From: an uncultured Eubacteriales bacterium
GTDB taxonomy: Bacteria > Bacillota > Clostridia > Lachnospirales > Lachnospiraceae
Direction: 5' to 3'
DNA: 64,000 bases
Assembly (NCBI GenBank): GCA_949284175.1
Contig: CASDVE010000018.1
Coordinates: 1 to 64,000 of the forward strand
The notes beneath the pieces were generated by a model. It had not been told where the DNA came from, made no database searches, and saw only the letters and a list, made by a program, of their open reading frames with translations. Position numbers and translations under genes: made by a program. Of the stretch, positions 26,200 through 35,490 are shown in pieces. Within the stretch, counting starts at the first letter, position 1. The number at the start of each line of letters is the position of its first letter.

Positions 26200-27363
26200 A
26201 TGGATGTGGCAATGACAAACAAATGGCAAGATGCAGTTTTTCTTACAAAAGAACTCGTAAAAATAGATAGTTCCAATCCAGGGAATTATGAGAAAGAAAT
26301 CAAAGATTATATAGAAGCGGTTCTTCCAAAAGAAAGAGCTATTATAAGCACCAGTGAAGTATTACCAAATCGCTATAATCTAATGGCAGAGATCGAAGGA
26401 GAGATTCGAACACCGGCTTTGATTTTTATTTGTCATATGGATACAGTAACATTGGGGACGGGGTGGACAAAAGATCCACTTGGAGCGGAAGAAATAGATG
26501 GAAAGATATATGGTAGAGGTTCTTGTGATATGAAGTCAGGACTTGCCTGTGCTCTTTCTGTTTTTTTAGAGATGGCGGAGCGATATAAAAAACCAAAGCA
26601 CAGTTTGAAACTCATATGCACAGCGGATGAAGAGGATTTTATGCGAGGTGTAGAAAAGGCGATTGCTGATGGATGGGTACAGAAAGAAGACTGGATTATG
26701 GACACAGAGCCAACCAATGGACAAATTCAAGTGGCTCATAAAGGAAGAACATGGTTTGAAATCACAGTGGATGGTGTGACGGCTCATGCAAGCACTCCGT
26801 GGAAGGGAGCAGATGCCAATGCTGGAATGGCAGAGGTCATTCGAAATATTCGCTTAGCTATAAAAGATGCTCCAGCTCATGAAGATCTTGGGATTTCTAC
26901 GGTTACTTTTGGTCAGATTGAAGGAGGCTATCGCCCTTATGTCGTTCCTGATCAGTGTAAAGTTTGGGTGGATATGAGATTAGTACCTCCTACCAATACG
27001 AAAAGGGCAGAAGAAATTGTAATAGATGCCATTAAAAAAGCGGAGATGGAAATTCAAGGCATAAAGGGTAGGTATGAGATCACAGGGGATCGCCCTTATG
27101 TGGAAAAGGATGAAAATTCTTATTTACTATCTGAGTTGAAAAAGTCGGCGGATGAAGTCACAGGAAAAGATACGGTTGTCAGTTTCTTTCCAGGATATAC
27201 GGATACAGCGGTGATTGCCGGAACAATGGGCAACCACAATTGTATGTCTTATGGACCAGGGAATTTAGAACTGGCACATAAACCGGATGAGTGGGTTGCC
27301 ATAGAAGATATTAAACGATGTGAAAACGTGTTAAGACGTCTTGTAGAAAGAATGATCGAATGA
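26200..27363 (+). CDS. M20-family peptidase/deacylase (ArgE/DapE type)
   Basis: 387 residues of the M20 zinc family. Zinc ligands and catalytic residues are visible: the FICHMDTV motif (His and Asp, near residue 77), GRGSCDMKSG (bridging Asp, near 105), TADEEDF (catalytic and ligand Glu pair, near 143), DTEP near 168, and a C-terminal His in LAHKPDEW. The dimerisation domain (about 180-290) includes THAST-like TAHASTPWKGADANAG. It removes acyl or amino-acid groups from a small peptide or N-acyl amino acid; substrate undetermined. The exact start is uncertain: ATG 26200, GTG 26206 or ATG 26212 all lie close to AAGAAGG. Confidence 0.88.
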   Translation: MDVAMTNKWQDAVFLTKELVKIDSSNPGNYEKEIKDYIEAVLPKERAIISTSEVLPNRYNLMAEIEGEIRTPALIFICHMDTVTLGTGWTKDPLGAEEIDGKIYGRGSCDMKSGLACALSVFLEMAERYKKPKHSLKLICTADEEDFMRGVEKAIADGWVQKEDWIMDTEPTNGQIQVAHKGRTWFEITVDGVTAHASTPWKGADANAGMAEVIRNIRLAIKDAPAHEDLGISTVTFGQIEGGYRPYVVPDQCKVWVDMRLVPPTNTKRAEEIVIDAIKKAEMEIQGIKGRYEITGDRPYVEKDENSYLLSELKKSADEVTGKDTVVSFFPGYTDTAVIAGTMGNHNCMSYGPGNLELAHKPDEWVAIEDIKRCENVLRRLVERMIE

Positions 27364-27446
27364 TAAAACAAGGACTCTATATATAGAAAGACTCTTCAGA
27401 TCAAAAGGGAAGTGGGCTTTGTATGTATGGAGTCTTTTGTTTTATG
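27362..27446 (+). terminator. Terminator after the M20 peptidase gene
   Basis: GATAAAACAAGGACTC (from 27362) pairs with GAGTCTTTTGTTTTAT (27430-27445), with a long loop. Confidence 0.6.
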
Positions 27447-27475
27447 AATAAAAAGTTCATAGATCACCCATACTA
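27445..27475 (+). promoter_or_regulatory. Sigma-G-type forespore promoter of the germination operon
   Basis: TGAATA (27445-27450), 18-base spacer, CATACTA (27469-27475) matches the known forespore sigma-G consensus of Bacilli and Clostridia. It is 42 bases before the gerA-type start. Use by sigma G is inference. Confidence 0.6.
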
Positions 27476-27517
27476 TTTTCTAATTGATAGTGGAAGTCAT
27501 AAGAAAGGGGAATATGT

Positions 27518-29047
27518 ATGGATCAGTGGCATAATCGAGAGCATAAAATTACCGCATCTTTTTCAAAAGATATTAAAGAGATGAAGAAGACACTGGATAT
27601 TATATTAAAAGATTGTGATGATGTAGTAAAAAAAGAATTTACAAGTGCAAACGATTCTTCAAAAAAAATTATTCTTTGTTATATTGATGGTATGGTAATA
27701 AGAAATATGTTGGAAGAATCCATTATTCGTCCGTTTTTAGAAGAAGACAATGCTGACTTAACAAGAAAGCAGGACTGGCTTGATACCCTGTTTAATGAGA
27801 TTATTGAAACGGCGGATGTGAAAGAATCGGATGACTTAGATGCTTTGTTTGAAGCTATTTTAGGCGGGGATACTGCCTTATTTGTGGATGGATATGAAAA
27901 AGGGTTAATTATCTCTAGTAAAGGGTTTCCGATTCGGAGTGTCAGTGAACCAAAATCAGAAGTGGTGCTAAGAGGTTCAAAGGACAGTTTTAATGAGAAT
28001 TTACGAACGAATACCGCTCTTATTCGAAGAAGAATTAAAGATACAAGGCTAAAAGTCAAACAAAAAAAGGTTGGACTTCGCTCGAGAACCAATATTGCCA
28101 TTATTTACATGGAGGATCTAGTGGAGCCCGGGCTTGTGGAAAGAATTGAATCTCAGATAGAGGATATTGTGATTGATGGGATTCTTGATAATGGTATGTT
28201 AGAGCATTTATTAGAGAAAAAACCATTATCGCCTTTCCCTCAATGTCAACATACAGAGCGACCGGATAAGACGGCTAGTGGATTATTGGAAGGAAGAGTT
28301 GCTATTGTTGTGGATAACTCTCCTAGTGTGTTACTCCTTCCTGTGACCATTCATTGTTTTTTTCAGGCATCCGATGATTATTATAATCGGTTTTATGTGG
28401 CATCTTTTGAGAGGTTTCTTCGGTATGTTGGAGCATTTTTATCCATTGGATTGCCAGGGCTTTATGTAGCACTTTTTAATTTTCATACAGAAGTGTTGCC
28501 AACCAGTCTGGTGCTTTCCTTTGCATCAGCAAGGTTAGGAGTGCCGTTTCCTGTTGTGATTGAACTGCTTTTAATGGAACTAGCATTTGAATTGCTTCGG
28601 GAGGCAGGGGTTCGAATGCCCGGACAGATGGGAAATACCATTGGCGTCGTTGGAGGTTTGATTGTAGGACAAACTGCGGTTGAGGCAGGGCTTGTTAGCA
28701 CTATTGTGGTTATCGTTGTATCTTTAACAGCCATTGCATCTTTTTCCATTCCAAACGAAAGTTTTACTTCTGCATTTCGCCTATTAAAGTTTGTTATCAT
28801 CGGTACTTGTGCTATCTGGGGAATTTATGGTTTTTTCATTGGAATACTTGGCGTGTTAATTCATTTATGCAGTTTAAATAGTTATGGAATCCCGTATTTA
28901 ATGCCATCGGTTTCCTCTGGTATCATGGATTCCAATACAAAGAAGGACTATATTATGAAATGGCCAATCCGTTCTATGGTAGAGCGCCCTATTTTTACAA
29001 GAAGAGGTGCAAGGACGAGAATGAGAAACAAAGGTGGGAAAAAATAG
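27518..29047 (+). CDS. Spore germination receptor A subunit (GerA/SpoVAF family)
   Basis: 509 residues. A hydrophilic N-terminal domain (about 1-290) is followed by a membrane domain of some five to six helices (about 295-450), with the family signature DNSPSVLLLPVTIHCFFQ near 270 and MPGQMGNTIGVVGGLIVGQ near 370. GerA subunits form the ion-conducting core of nutrient germinant receptors in the spore inner membrane. It heads an operon with B and C subunits, separated from gerB by one base. ATG 27518 follows AAAGGGG. The preceding sigma-G-like promoter agrees with forespore expression. Confidence 0.93.
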   Translation: MDQWHNREHKITASFSKDIKEMKKTLDIILKDCDDVVKKEFTSANDSSKKIILCYIDGMVIRNMLEESIIRPFLEEDNADLTRKQDWLDTLFNEIIETADVKESDDLDALFEAILGGDTALFVDGYEKGLIISSKGFPIRSVSEPKSEVVLRGSKDSFNENLRTNTALIRRRIKDTRLKVKQKKVGLRSRTNIAIIYMEDLVEPGLVERIESQIEDIVIDGILDNGMLEHLLEKKPLSPFPQCQHTERPDKTASGLLEGRVAIVVDNSPSVLLLPVTIHCFFQASDDYYNRFYVASFERFLRYVGAFLSIGLPGLYVALFNFHTEVLPTSLVLSFASARLGVPFPVVIELLLMELAFELLREAGVRMPGQMGNTIGVVGGLIVGQTAVEAGLVSTIVVIVVSLTAIASFSIPNESFTSAFRLLKFVIIGTCAIWGIYGFFIGILGVLIHLCSLNSYGIPYLMPSVSSGIMDSNTKKDYIMKWPIRSMVERPIFTRRGARTRMRNKGGKK

Positions 29048-29048
29048 T

Positions 29049-30152
29049 ATGTTTGCAGAAAATAATCGGTTATCCATACCCCAAGTGAAACGAATGTTTT
29101 TAATTGAGGTATTTAGCACATTTAGCTTGACAATGCCCGCCATTGTAACGAGGGAAGCAGGTTATTATGGAATTTATCCACTCCTTATCGGTTCTTTATT
29201 AGCGGGAGTTTATCTTCTTTTTTTACTTGTTGTAGGGAAAAAAGTTGGAGGCAATTATGGGGATTATTTGAGAGAGCAGTTTGGAAAAGGAATACAGACT
29301 GTTATGATTTTACTCTATTTATTGCGATTTTTAATAAAAAGTGCTTATACAGCTTTGATCTTTATTACGCTCATTCAGATGAACCTATTAAAAGGACAAG
29401 GAAAAATACAGATCTTATTACCGTTTTTATTGCTCTGTGGTTTTGTTGCCTATGAAGGAATGGAAACGAGAGGAAGAATTTTAGAATTATTGGCATTTTT
29501 TATTTTCGTTCCGTTGCTTGTAACTGTATTTTTATCTTTAACCGAAGTTTCTATGGTGGAGTGGTTGCCAAAAGGCACATTTTCTTGGGAAAAGATTGTA
29601 AGAACAAGTGGATTTGTATTTTTAACGTATAGTCCCATGGAGTTTGTATTATTTTATGGGGGAAACGTATCCATGAGCGAAGAAATGAAAAAACAAGGCA
29701 ATCAAGTTGGAAGGGCAGTAGGAAAAGGATATGCGTTAGCCGTTGTATTTCATGTTGTATTATTTTTGACAACGATTGGTTTATTTGGAGTGCAGATGAC
29801 AAAAGATTCTATGTTTCCCGCCTTTGCGATTATGGAAACAGCAAAACTTCCGGCGGATTTTATTTCAAGGCTTGATATTTTGCTCATTGCCTTTTGGGTT
29901 TTTTCCATATTTGGGGTCATGAGTGGATATTCCACTTATGGGATGTGGCTTGTAAAAGATATGGTAAAAGGAAAGAAAAAGGGAATAATTCTTACCGTTT
30001 TCCTTCTTCTTTCCGGTGGACTTACGTTACTATTTGGAAACCTAGCAACCGCTACGGATTGGTTTTTCCGGTATCTTATGTGGATTGATGTTCCAATTGG
30101 AGTTTTCATTCCTTTACTGGTGTTTTTGAAAAAGAAAAGGAGGAGAACATGA
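29049..30152 (+). CDS. Spore germination receptor B subunit (GerAB/GerKB family)
   Basis: About 367 residues with about ten hydrophobic segments, the amino-acid-permease-like fold of endospore germination B subunits, which bind the germinant. The N-terminal ISIPQV-like NRLSIPQVKRMFLIEVFST segment is characteristic. ATG 29049 has AAAGGTGGG upstream; GTG 29034 would add five residues. The stop overlaps the next ATG (ATGA). Confidence 0.92.
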   Translation: MFAENNRLSIPQVKRMFLIEVFSTFSLTMPAIVTREAGYYGIYPLLIGSLLAGVYLLFLLVVGKKVGGNYGDYLREQFGKGIQTVMILLYLLRFLIKSAYTALIFITLIQMNLLKGQGKIQILLPFLLLCGFVAYEGMETRGRILELLAFFIFVPLLVTVFLSLTEVSMVEWLPKGTFSWEKIVRTSGFVFLTYSPMEFVLFYGGNVSMSEEMKKQGNQVGRAVGKGYALAVVFHVVLFLTTIGLFGVQMTKDSMFPAFAIMETAKLPADFISRLDILLIAFWVFSIFGVMSGYSTYGMWLVKDMVKGKKKGIILTVFLLLSGGLTLLFGNLATATDWFFRYLMWIDVPIGVFIPLLVFLKKKRRRT

Positions 30153-30817
30153 AAAAAGAAATCATAGCAGTGTTTATTCTCCTCGCCCTATCTTTTGTAC
30201 AAAAAAATGTGGACATTGAAGATCGAAATTATGCCATTATTTTAGGAATGGATTTAAAACAGAGCGGACAATGGCAAGCCACATATTCCTTTGCAGATCT
30301 GAGCAAAGTTGCTCAGACAAAAGGGAAAGGGGCGGAATCGGTTTCTCTATCCATTGATGGTTCTAATATGGAAGCCATTCAAAAAAAATATACGACATTT
30401 CAAGATAAGGTATTTGAATATGGACATTTAAAAGTTTTATTGATTGGGCGAGAAATGATGAAAGATCCTGTTCAGTATGAACAATTGATAAAAGAGCTAA
30501 AAAAAGAAAATGAATATTCCAGAAATATGCTCGTATTTTGTGCGGAAAAAGACGCATCTTCCATTGTAAAATTGGATGAAAAAACAACAGGATTATTAGC
30601 GGATAGTTTGAAACGGTTGGAGGAACGTCAGATTCTTTCTAAGACTGTTACATTAAAAACCGTATTAAAAGGATATTTAGAAGGAGAACAGGTAAAAGTA
30701 CCAGTGCTTCGTGTCTATCGCGGAAATCCTCAATTTATCGGTTACCAAGAGCTTCCTATGAAAGGGCAAGAGAAGTTAATGCCAATAGAAGAATTAAAAA
30801 CGGCACAAAAAAAATAA
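30149..30817 (+). CDS. Short Ger(x)C-family germination protein
   Basis: 222 residues with an N-terminal hydrophobic segment and the conserved start of GerC proteins (VDIEDRNYAIILGMD where the family usually has a WDxxEI motif). Typical GerC subunits are about 350-400 residues lipoproteins; this one stops after the first domain, and the lipobox Cys is missing (ALSFVQKN where LSGCWD is usual). The reading frame is clean and it joins gerB by ATGA overlap, so it looks like a real short form. Whether it can anchor in the inner membrane without the lipid is uncertain; the hydrophobic N-terminus could remain as an anchor. Confidence 0.8.
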   Translation: MKKEIIAVFILLALSFVQKNVDIEDRNYAIILGMDLKQSGQWQATYSFADLSKVAQTKGKGAESVSLSIDGSNMEAIQKKYTTFQDKVFEYGHLKVLLIGREMMKDPVQYEQLIKELKKENEYSRNMLVFCAEKDASSIVKLDEKTTGLLADSLKRLEERQILSKTVTLKTVLKGYLEGEQVKVPVLRVYRGNPQFIGYQELPMKGQEKLMPIEELKTAQKK

Positions 30818-30892
30818 AAAAGAATGTATAAAAAGAAACAATGTGTCAATCCTCTAAATAACAGCAACAAGATTAGTAGGAGGATTGGCACA

Positions 30893-31522
30893 ATGACAAT
30901 AAAGAAAATGATTTTGTTATCCATATTAGCGGGATGTTTGGGAGCTACGTGGATAACAGCTGGAAAAATGAATGAATTACAACAAAGTCAAATACATATA
31001 GCAAAACAGGTGATACGATTTCACGTTCGAGCCAATAGTGATACGGCTCAGGATCAAGAAGAAAAAATGCTTGTGAAAAAACAAGTAGTCGCGTATTTAC
31101 AGCCATTGATGGCAAATGCTCATACCATAGAAGAGGGACGAGGGATTTTAGAATCCCATCAAGAGGAGATAGAAAAAAAGGCGGAACAGGTATTAGGACA
31201 GACATCGGGGAGAAAAGCAAAGGTATATTTAACAAGAGAAAAGTTTCCAGTAAAGACCTATGGAGATTTTACATTTCCACCAGGGGAATATGAGGCGTTA
31301 CGCATTGATATTGGAGAGGGACGGGGACGCAATTGGTGGTGTGTGATGTATCCATCTCTTTGTTTTGTGGACGAGGTGCATGGCATTGTTCCAGAAGAAT
31401 CAAAACAAAAACTTCGCTATGTTTTAACAGAAACTGATTATAAAAATTTAAAACCTGAATATCATTTAAAAGTAGTGGATGCAATCAAATCAAGCAAGTG
31501 GATACAAGGATTGTTGGAGTAA
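30893..31522 (+). CDS. spoIIR: Stage II sporulation protein R
   Basis: About 209 residues, signal anchor at residues 4-22, then the SpoIIR domain (IRFHVRANSDTAQDQEEKML) with the FPAGEYEALRI-like FPPGEYEALRIDIGEGRG block and NWWCVMYPSLCFVD. SpoIIR is secreted from the forespore and triggers SpoIIGA cleavage of pro-sigma-E in the mother cell. ATG 30893 follows TAGGAGG; an upstream frame adds unrelated residues. It lies 75 bases after gerC. I did not find a convincing sigma-F promoter in that gap. Confidence 0.93.
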   Translation: MTIKKMILLSILAGCLGATWITAGKMNELQQSQIHIAKQVIRFHVRANSDTAQDQEEKMLVKKQVVAYLQPLMANAHTIEEGRGILESHQEEIEKKAEQVLGQTSGRKAKVYLTREKFPVKTYGDFTFPPGEYEALRIDIGEGRGRNWWCVMYPSLCFVDEVHGIVPEESKQKLRYVLTETDYKNLKPEYHLKVVDAIKSSKWIQGLLE

Positions 31523-31579
31523 AGAAACACTGTTTTCTCCTATTGAAAAGTGAAGAAAGAAATAGTACAATAACAAAAT

Positions 31580-31603
31580 AGCCAGAGCTTTTTAACTCTG
31601 GCT
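31580..31603. terminator. Stem-loop between spoIIR and ddl
   Basis: AGCCAGAG and CTCTGGCT pair over an 8-base loop. The T-rich context is better on the - strand, so it may be a weak terminator or an mRNA element. Confidence 0.4.
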
Positions 31604-31657
31604 AAAACGACGATCAGCGAAACTCATGGATGAAGTTTTTTTAAAAGGATGAATTCT

Positions 31658-32752
31658 ATGACTCGTATAGAAAAAGGATGGGATATAACAATGAATAAAC
31701 AAAATATCTTAGTTATCTTTGGAGGACAGTCTTCCGAGCATGAAGTGTCTTGTATGTCAGTGCAGACAATTATCAAAAATATTAATGAGGAACACTATGA
31801 GATTCATCTTGTTGGAATCACAAAAGAAGGAGAATGGCTTTTGGTAGATTCTATGGATGAAATCGTAAATGATACATGGAGAGCATCTAAAAAGCACGCT
31901 GTGTTATCCCCAGATGCTACAAAAAAAGAATTAATAATTGAAGAAAATGGTGCTTATCAAACGATGAAAATTGATGTGGCATTTCCTGTACTTCATGGGC
32001 TTCATGGAGAGGATGGCACGATTCAAGGTTTATTTGAACTGGCAAAGATCCCATATGTTGGATGTGGTGTGTTGGCATCCGCAGTTTCCATGGATAAATT
32101 CCATACAAAAGTGATTGTGGATACTTTGGATATTCGTCAAGCAAAATGGATTCCTGTTCGCAAAAATGAAATGAAACACGTGGATAAGGTGATTGAGAGA
32201 ATCGAAAATGGGATTGCTTATCCTGTGTTTGTAAAACCTGCCAATGCTGGTTCTTCTCAAGGTGTGAGCAAAGCCAATGATAGGGAAGAACTGATAAAGA
32301 GTATTGAAACTGCGTTACAGCATGATACAAAAGTTTTAGTGGAAGAAACCATTATAGGACGAGAGATTGAATGTGCAGTTCTTGGAGGGGAAGAATTAAA
32401 AGCCTCTGGTGTTGGAGAAGTGCTGGCAGCAGCGGAATTTTATGACTATGAAGCCAAATATTTTAATGCAGAATCAAAGACAAATACTCATCCAGAATTT
32501 CCAGAAGGAAAGGAAGAAGAAGTGAGAGAGAAAGCACTTAAAATATTTGAAGCCGTAGATGGATATGGGCTTGCTAGAGTGGATTTCTTCCTTGAAAAGG
32601 ATACCAATGAAGTTGTGTTCAATGAATTAAATACCCTTCCAGGTTTTACAAGTATCAGTATGTATCCGATGTTATGGGCAGAAAAAGGAATGGAAACGAC
32701 TCAACTTGTGGAAAAATTAATTCAACTGGCTTATAAAAGATACGATAGATAG
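31658..32752 (+). CDS. ddl: D-alanine--D-alanine ligase
   Basis: About 364 residues of the ATP-grasp family. NILVIFGGQSSEHEVSC is the diagnostic N-terminal motif. LHGLHGEDG (near residue 110), MDKFHTK, VKPANAGSSQGVSKA (ATP-binding loop) and the C-terminal FNELNTLPGFTSISMYP with metal-binding Glu and Asn are present. It makes D-Ala-D-Ala for peptidoglycan. The Tyr/Phe pocket residue that distinguishes D-Lac ligases was not resolved with confidence. ATG 31658 has AAAAGGAT at best spacing; ATG 31691 matches the usual protein start and is a valid alternative. Confidence 0.93.
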   Translation: MTRIEKGWDITMNKQNILVIFGGQSSEHEVSCMSVQTIIKNINEEHYEIHLVGITKEGEWLLVDSMDEIVNDTWRASKKHAVLSPDATKKELIIEENGAYQTMKIDVAFPVLHGLHGEDGTIQGLFELAKIPYVGCGVLASAVSMDKFHTKVIVDTLDIRQAKWIPVRKNEMKHVDKVIERIENGIAYPVFVKPANAGSSQGVSKANDREELIKSIETALQHDTKVLVEETIIGREIECAVLGGEELKASGVGEVLAAAEFYDYEAKYFNAESKTNTHPEFPEGKEEEVREKALKIFEAVDGYGLARVDFFLEKDTNEVVFNELNTLPGFTSISMYPMLWAEKGMETTQLVEKLIQLAYKRYDR

Positions 32753-32770
32753 CGGGAGGAAAAGAGTGGT

Positions 32771-33583
32771 ATGGAAAAACCAATAGGGGTTTTTGATTCA
32801 GGAGTTGGTGGTCTTACTGTGGCAAGGGAGATTATGCGTCAACTGCCAAATGAAAATCTCGTTTACTTTGGAGATACTGCAAGAGTGCCTTATGGAAGTA
32901 AATCCCCTAATACGGTATTGCGTTTTAGTCGTCAGATTGTAAATTTTTTGCAGACAAAAGATGTCAAGGCAATTGTGGTTGCTTGTAATACAGCCAGTGC
33001 TCTTGCTCTCCCTACGATTCAAAAAGAGATCGATATTCCTATTATTGGTGTAATTGAGGCTGGAGCAAAGACTGCCTGTGAAGTGACAGAAACAAAACAT
33101 ATTGGTGTGATTGGAACAGAAGGAACCATTAAGAGCAGAATTTATACAAAATGTTTGATGGAGCTGGATTCTGAGATCACAGTGGTTGGAAAAGCGTGTC
33201 CTCTTTTTGTACCGTTAGTGGAAGAAGGGCTTGTAGAAGATCGAATTACAGATGATATCGCTTCTCGTTATTTAGGAGAGCTAAAGGATTATGATATTGA
33301 TACTTTAATTTTAGGATGCACCCACTATCCTCTGATTAGAAATACGATCGCTCGCATTATGGGAGAAGAAGTGAAACTTGTTAATCCCGCTTATGAAACA
33401 ACAAAGAGTTTAAAAACATTGCTGGCAGAACGAGGAATTTTGAGCAAGGAAAAAAATCGTGAGCCAATCTATGAGTATTATGTGAGCGATGCGGTAGAGC
33501 GTTTTATCTCTTTTGCTGATGATGTCCTTCCTTGTAATGTCAACGAGGAAAACGTGCAAAGCATTGATATTGAAGAATATTAA
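32771..33583 (+). CDS. murI: Glutamate racemase
   Basis: 270 residues. Catalytic Cys pair is visible as VACNTASA (near residue 75) and LGCTHYPLI (near 187), with IGVFDSGVGGLTV at the start. It interconverts L- and D-glutamate for peptidoglycan and is placed right after ddl, with an AGGAAAAGAG ribosome site. The TVARE/YFGDTARVPYGSKS segments agree with the family. Confidence 0.95.
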   Translation: MEKPIGVFDSGVGGLTVAREIMRQLPNENLVYFGDTARVPYGSKSPNTVLRFSRQIVNFLQTKDVKAIVVACNTASALALPTIQKEIDIPIIGVIEAGAKTACEVTETKHIGVIGTEGTIKSRIYTKCLMELDSEITVVGKACPLFVPLVEEGLVEDRITDDIASRYLGELKDYDIDTLILGCTHYPLIRNTIARIMGEEVKLVNPAYETTKSLKTLLAERGILSKEKNREPIYEYYVSDAVERFISFADDVLPCNVNEENVQSIDIEEY

Positions 33584-33614
33584 GAGAGAAGACAGAAGAA
33601 AGGAAGAGAATCGT

Positions 33615-34046
33615 ATGACAAAAGATGTCCTTGTATCTGTTTGTGGATATCAATTTGATGTGAATGAGGAAGAAGCCATTGAGTTGATAACAGATGGAGA
33701 ATATTATTTTAAAAATGGAAAACATTATATTATTTATGAGGAACAATTATCACCAGAAGATGGGTTGACAAAAAATGTGTTAAAAATTGGGAATGGAATA
33801 GTAGAACTCATAAAAAGAGGGGATGGCAACCTACATATGATGTTTGAATCAGGAAAGAAAAATTATTCCAATTATAGCACGCCAATTGGACCGATGTTTG
33901 TTGGGATTGACACAAAGGAAATGGAGTTTTTAGAGCAAGAAGGACAGATGGAACTTTGTATTCGATATGATTTAGAAATCAGTGGTTCCTATGTATCAAA
34001 ATGTGAGATTAAAATTAAAGTAGAATCCAAAAAGGGCAGTTGCTAA
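33615..34046 (+). CDS. DUF1934 (YwiB-like) beta-barrel protein
   Basis: About 143 residues with the calycin-like pattern of DUF1934: DVLVSVCGYQ, DGEYYFKNGKHYIIYEEQ and YDLEISGSYVSKCEIKIKV. Its function is unknown. The ATG at 33615 with GAAAGGAAGAG is preferred; the upstream part of the frame re-reads murI. Bidirectional terminator follows. Confidence 0.85.
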   Translation: MTKDVLVSVCGYQFDVNEEEAIELITDGEYYFKNGKHYIIYEEQLSPEDGLTKNVLKIGNGIVELIKRGDGNLHMMFESGKKNYSNYSTPIGPMFVGIDTKEMEFLEQEGQMELCIRYDLEISGSYVSKCEIKIKVESKKGSC

Positions 34047-34078
34047 AGAGCACTTTGAGCATTGTTTTTTGGATAGAC

Positions 34079-34116
34079 AAAAAGCTTGAATATTCCAACT
34101 GGATATTCAAGCTTTT
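34079..34116. terminator. Bidirectional terminator
   Basis: AAAAGCTTGAATAT and ATATTCAAGCTTTT form a perfect 14-bp stem with T-runs both ways, between convergent genes. Confidence 0.9.
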
Positions 34117-34126
34117 TTGTTTTTCA

Positions 34127-34591
34127 TTATTTCTTATTTTTTGAAAGCTCAGACTGTTTTTTACGAAGCTTTGCAAGGAATCCTTTCTTTTCCGGTGGTG
34201 CAACTTCTGCATTACGGAAATTACGAATGGATAAAATATAGATTCCACTTACGCTTGCTTTGATTTCAGCTTTGACTGGAATCAAGTCATAGACTTCTTC
34301 TTCTGCGATTAAAGACATAATTCTTGGTCCAATTTTCGCTTTTACAATTGGCATCTTTGCGTTCATGTAACGTTTTGGAAGTTGTTCCATAACCATTTTT
34401 GGAAGATCCGCATCTTTTACTTTCATGCGTTTCTTATCAATGACGAGCATGGAAACATTTTGAGCAGCGGCTTCCAATTGCGCTCTTTGGCTTTCCTGTT
34501 TTGTCTGCATTTTCTTACCATAGTAGTAAAGAAATGCGAGAACACCAGCCGTAATTATAAGGATAATCAATAAAACAACCCATATTGGCAT
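34127..34591 (-). CDS. Membrane-anchored protein of unknown function
   Basis: 154 residues: one N-terminal helix (VLLIILIITAGVLAFLYYY, residues 6-24), a basic coil, then a soluble domain with KMVMEQLPKRYMNAKMPIVK and SIRNF, ending in a Lys-rich tail. The topology places the domain in the cytoplasm or outside, depending on the positive-inside rule; the KKMQTKQ basic stretch after the helix favours cytoplasm. I do not recognise a family. AGGAGGG ribosome site on the - strand supports the start. Confidence 0.75.
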   Translation of the reverse strand: MPIWVVLLIILIITAGVLAFLYYYGKKMQTKQESQRAQLEAAAQNVSMLVIDKKRMKVKDADLPKMVMEQLPKRYMNAKMPIVKAKIGPRIMSLIAEEEVYDLIPVKAEIKASVSGIYILSIRNFRNAEVAPPEKKGFLAKLRKKQSELSKNKK

Positions 34592-34673
34592 CAGAAATCC
34601 CTCCTAGTATTAAAAATCATAAGCACGCTATATTGTAACATTTTTTTGGGAATAAAACAACAGTCTATCATGG

Positions 34674-35408
34674 TTATTCCTTAGACTTTTCCTTCATAAG
34701 CATGGAGTGAATCGTTGTCTGAAGATATGCCCCTAAAAATTTACGATCCTCTTTTTGCAATTGATCGATATGGATTGGTTCTCCAAATTCAATAGTAACG
34801 TGAGTTGGCTTTAAAGAGAAATGTGAATTGAGCTCAAAAAGTGCATCTGTATTGGTAAGAGCTACGGGGATAATAGGAACTTTTGCCTTTTCAGCCATTT
34901 TGGTACTGCCTTCTTTGAAAGGAAGCATTTCTTCTTTATGGTTTCTAGTTCCTTCTGGACAAATATAAACAGAGTATCCAGACTTTAACTGCTCCACTCC
35001 AACAAGAATGGTTTTTAAGCCTTCTTTAATATTTTCACGATCTAGGAAAAGACAACGGATGTTTTTCATCCATGTAGAAAGTCCTGGAATATGTTCCATT
35101 TCCTTTTTCGCAACAAAGCCAAGAGGAATTGGACTTGATACATAGGATACAAGAATGTCAAAATAACTGCGGTGATTGCTTACAAACAAAACCGCTTGAT
35201 CACGAGGAACATTTTCGACTCCTTTGACAGTGATTTTAGCACCCGCGATAAAAAGACAGCATCGAAAACCGTTTTTCACCAATTTTTCTGATACTTTTGT
35301 TTTAATTCCCGGATTTTTTTTATCCATAGCGGTTAAAATAAGGTTTACAGGGAAACCGATCAGGAAAAAAAGTACGAGAAATAGAAATAAAATAATTGTG
35401 CGTAGCAT
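34674..35408 (-). CDS. plsC: 1-acyl-sn-glycerol-3-phosphate acyltransferase
   Basis: About 244 residues, N-terminal membrane helix (residues 3-25), then the acyltransferase motifs: NHRSYFD (HxxxxD catalytic motif, near residue 78), the glycerophosphate-binding VYICPEGTRNHKE, and the later PVALTNTDALF. It adds the second acyl chain to make phosphatidate. ATG at 35406-35408 has AGGAGA at proper spacing; a start 15 bases upstream is less likely. Confidence 0.92.
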   Translation of the reverse strand: MLRTIILFLFLVLFFLIGFPVNLILTAMDKKNPGIKTKVSEKLVKNGFRCCLFIAGAKITVKGVENVPRDQAVLFVSNHRSYFDILVSYVSSPIPLGFVAKKEMEHIPGLSTWMKNIRCLFLDRENIKEGLKTILVGVEQLKSGYSVYICPEGTRNHKEEMLPFKEGSTKMAEKAKVPIIPVALTNTDALFELNSHFSLKPTHVTIEFGEPIHIDQLQKEDRKFLGAYLQTTIHSMLMKEKSKE

Positions 35409-35490
35409 AATATCTCCTATCATGATGATAAAAATTTCTTCTAAGCCATTATACTAGATATTTTAAGAAATAGCAACTTAGTGGAGAAAA

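Noticed and set aside
27679-28101. 140-codon antisense frame within gerA
   Set aside because: Shadow of the strongly supported gerA gene; no ribosome site or domain.
31917-32330. 137-codon antisense frame within ddl
   Set aside because: Shadow of ddl, biased composition and no start signals.
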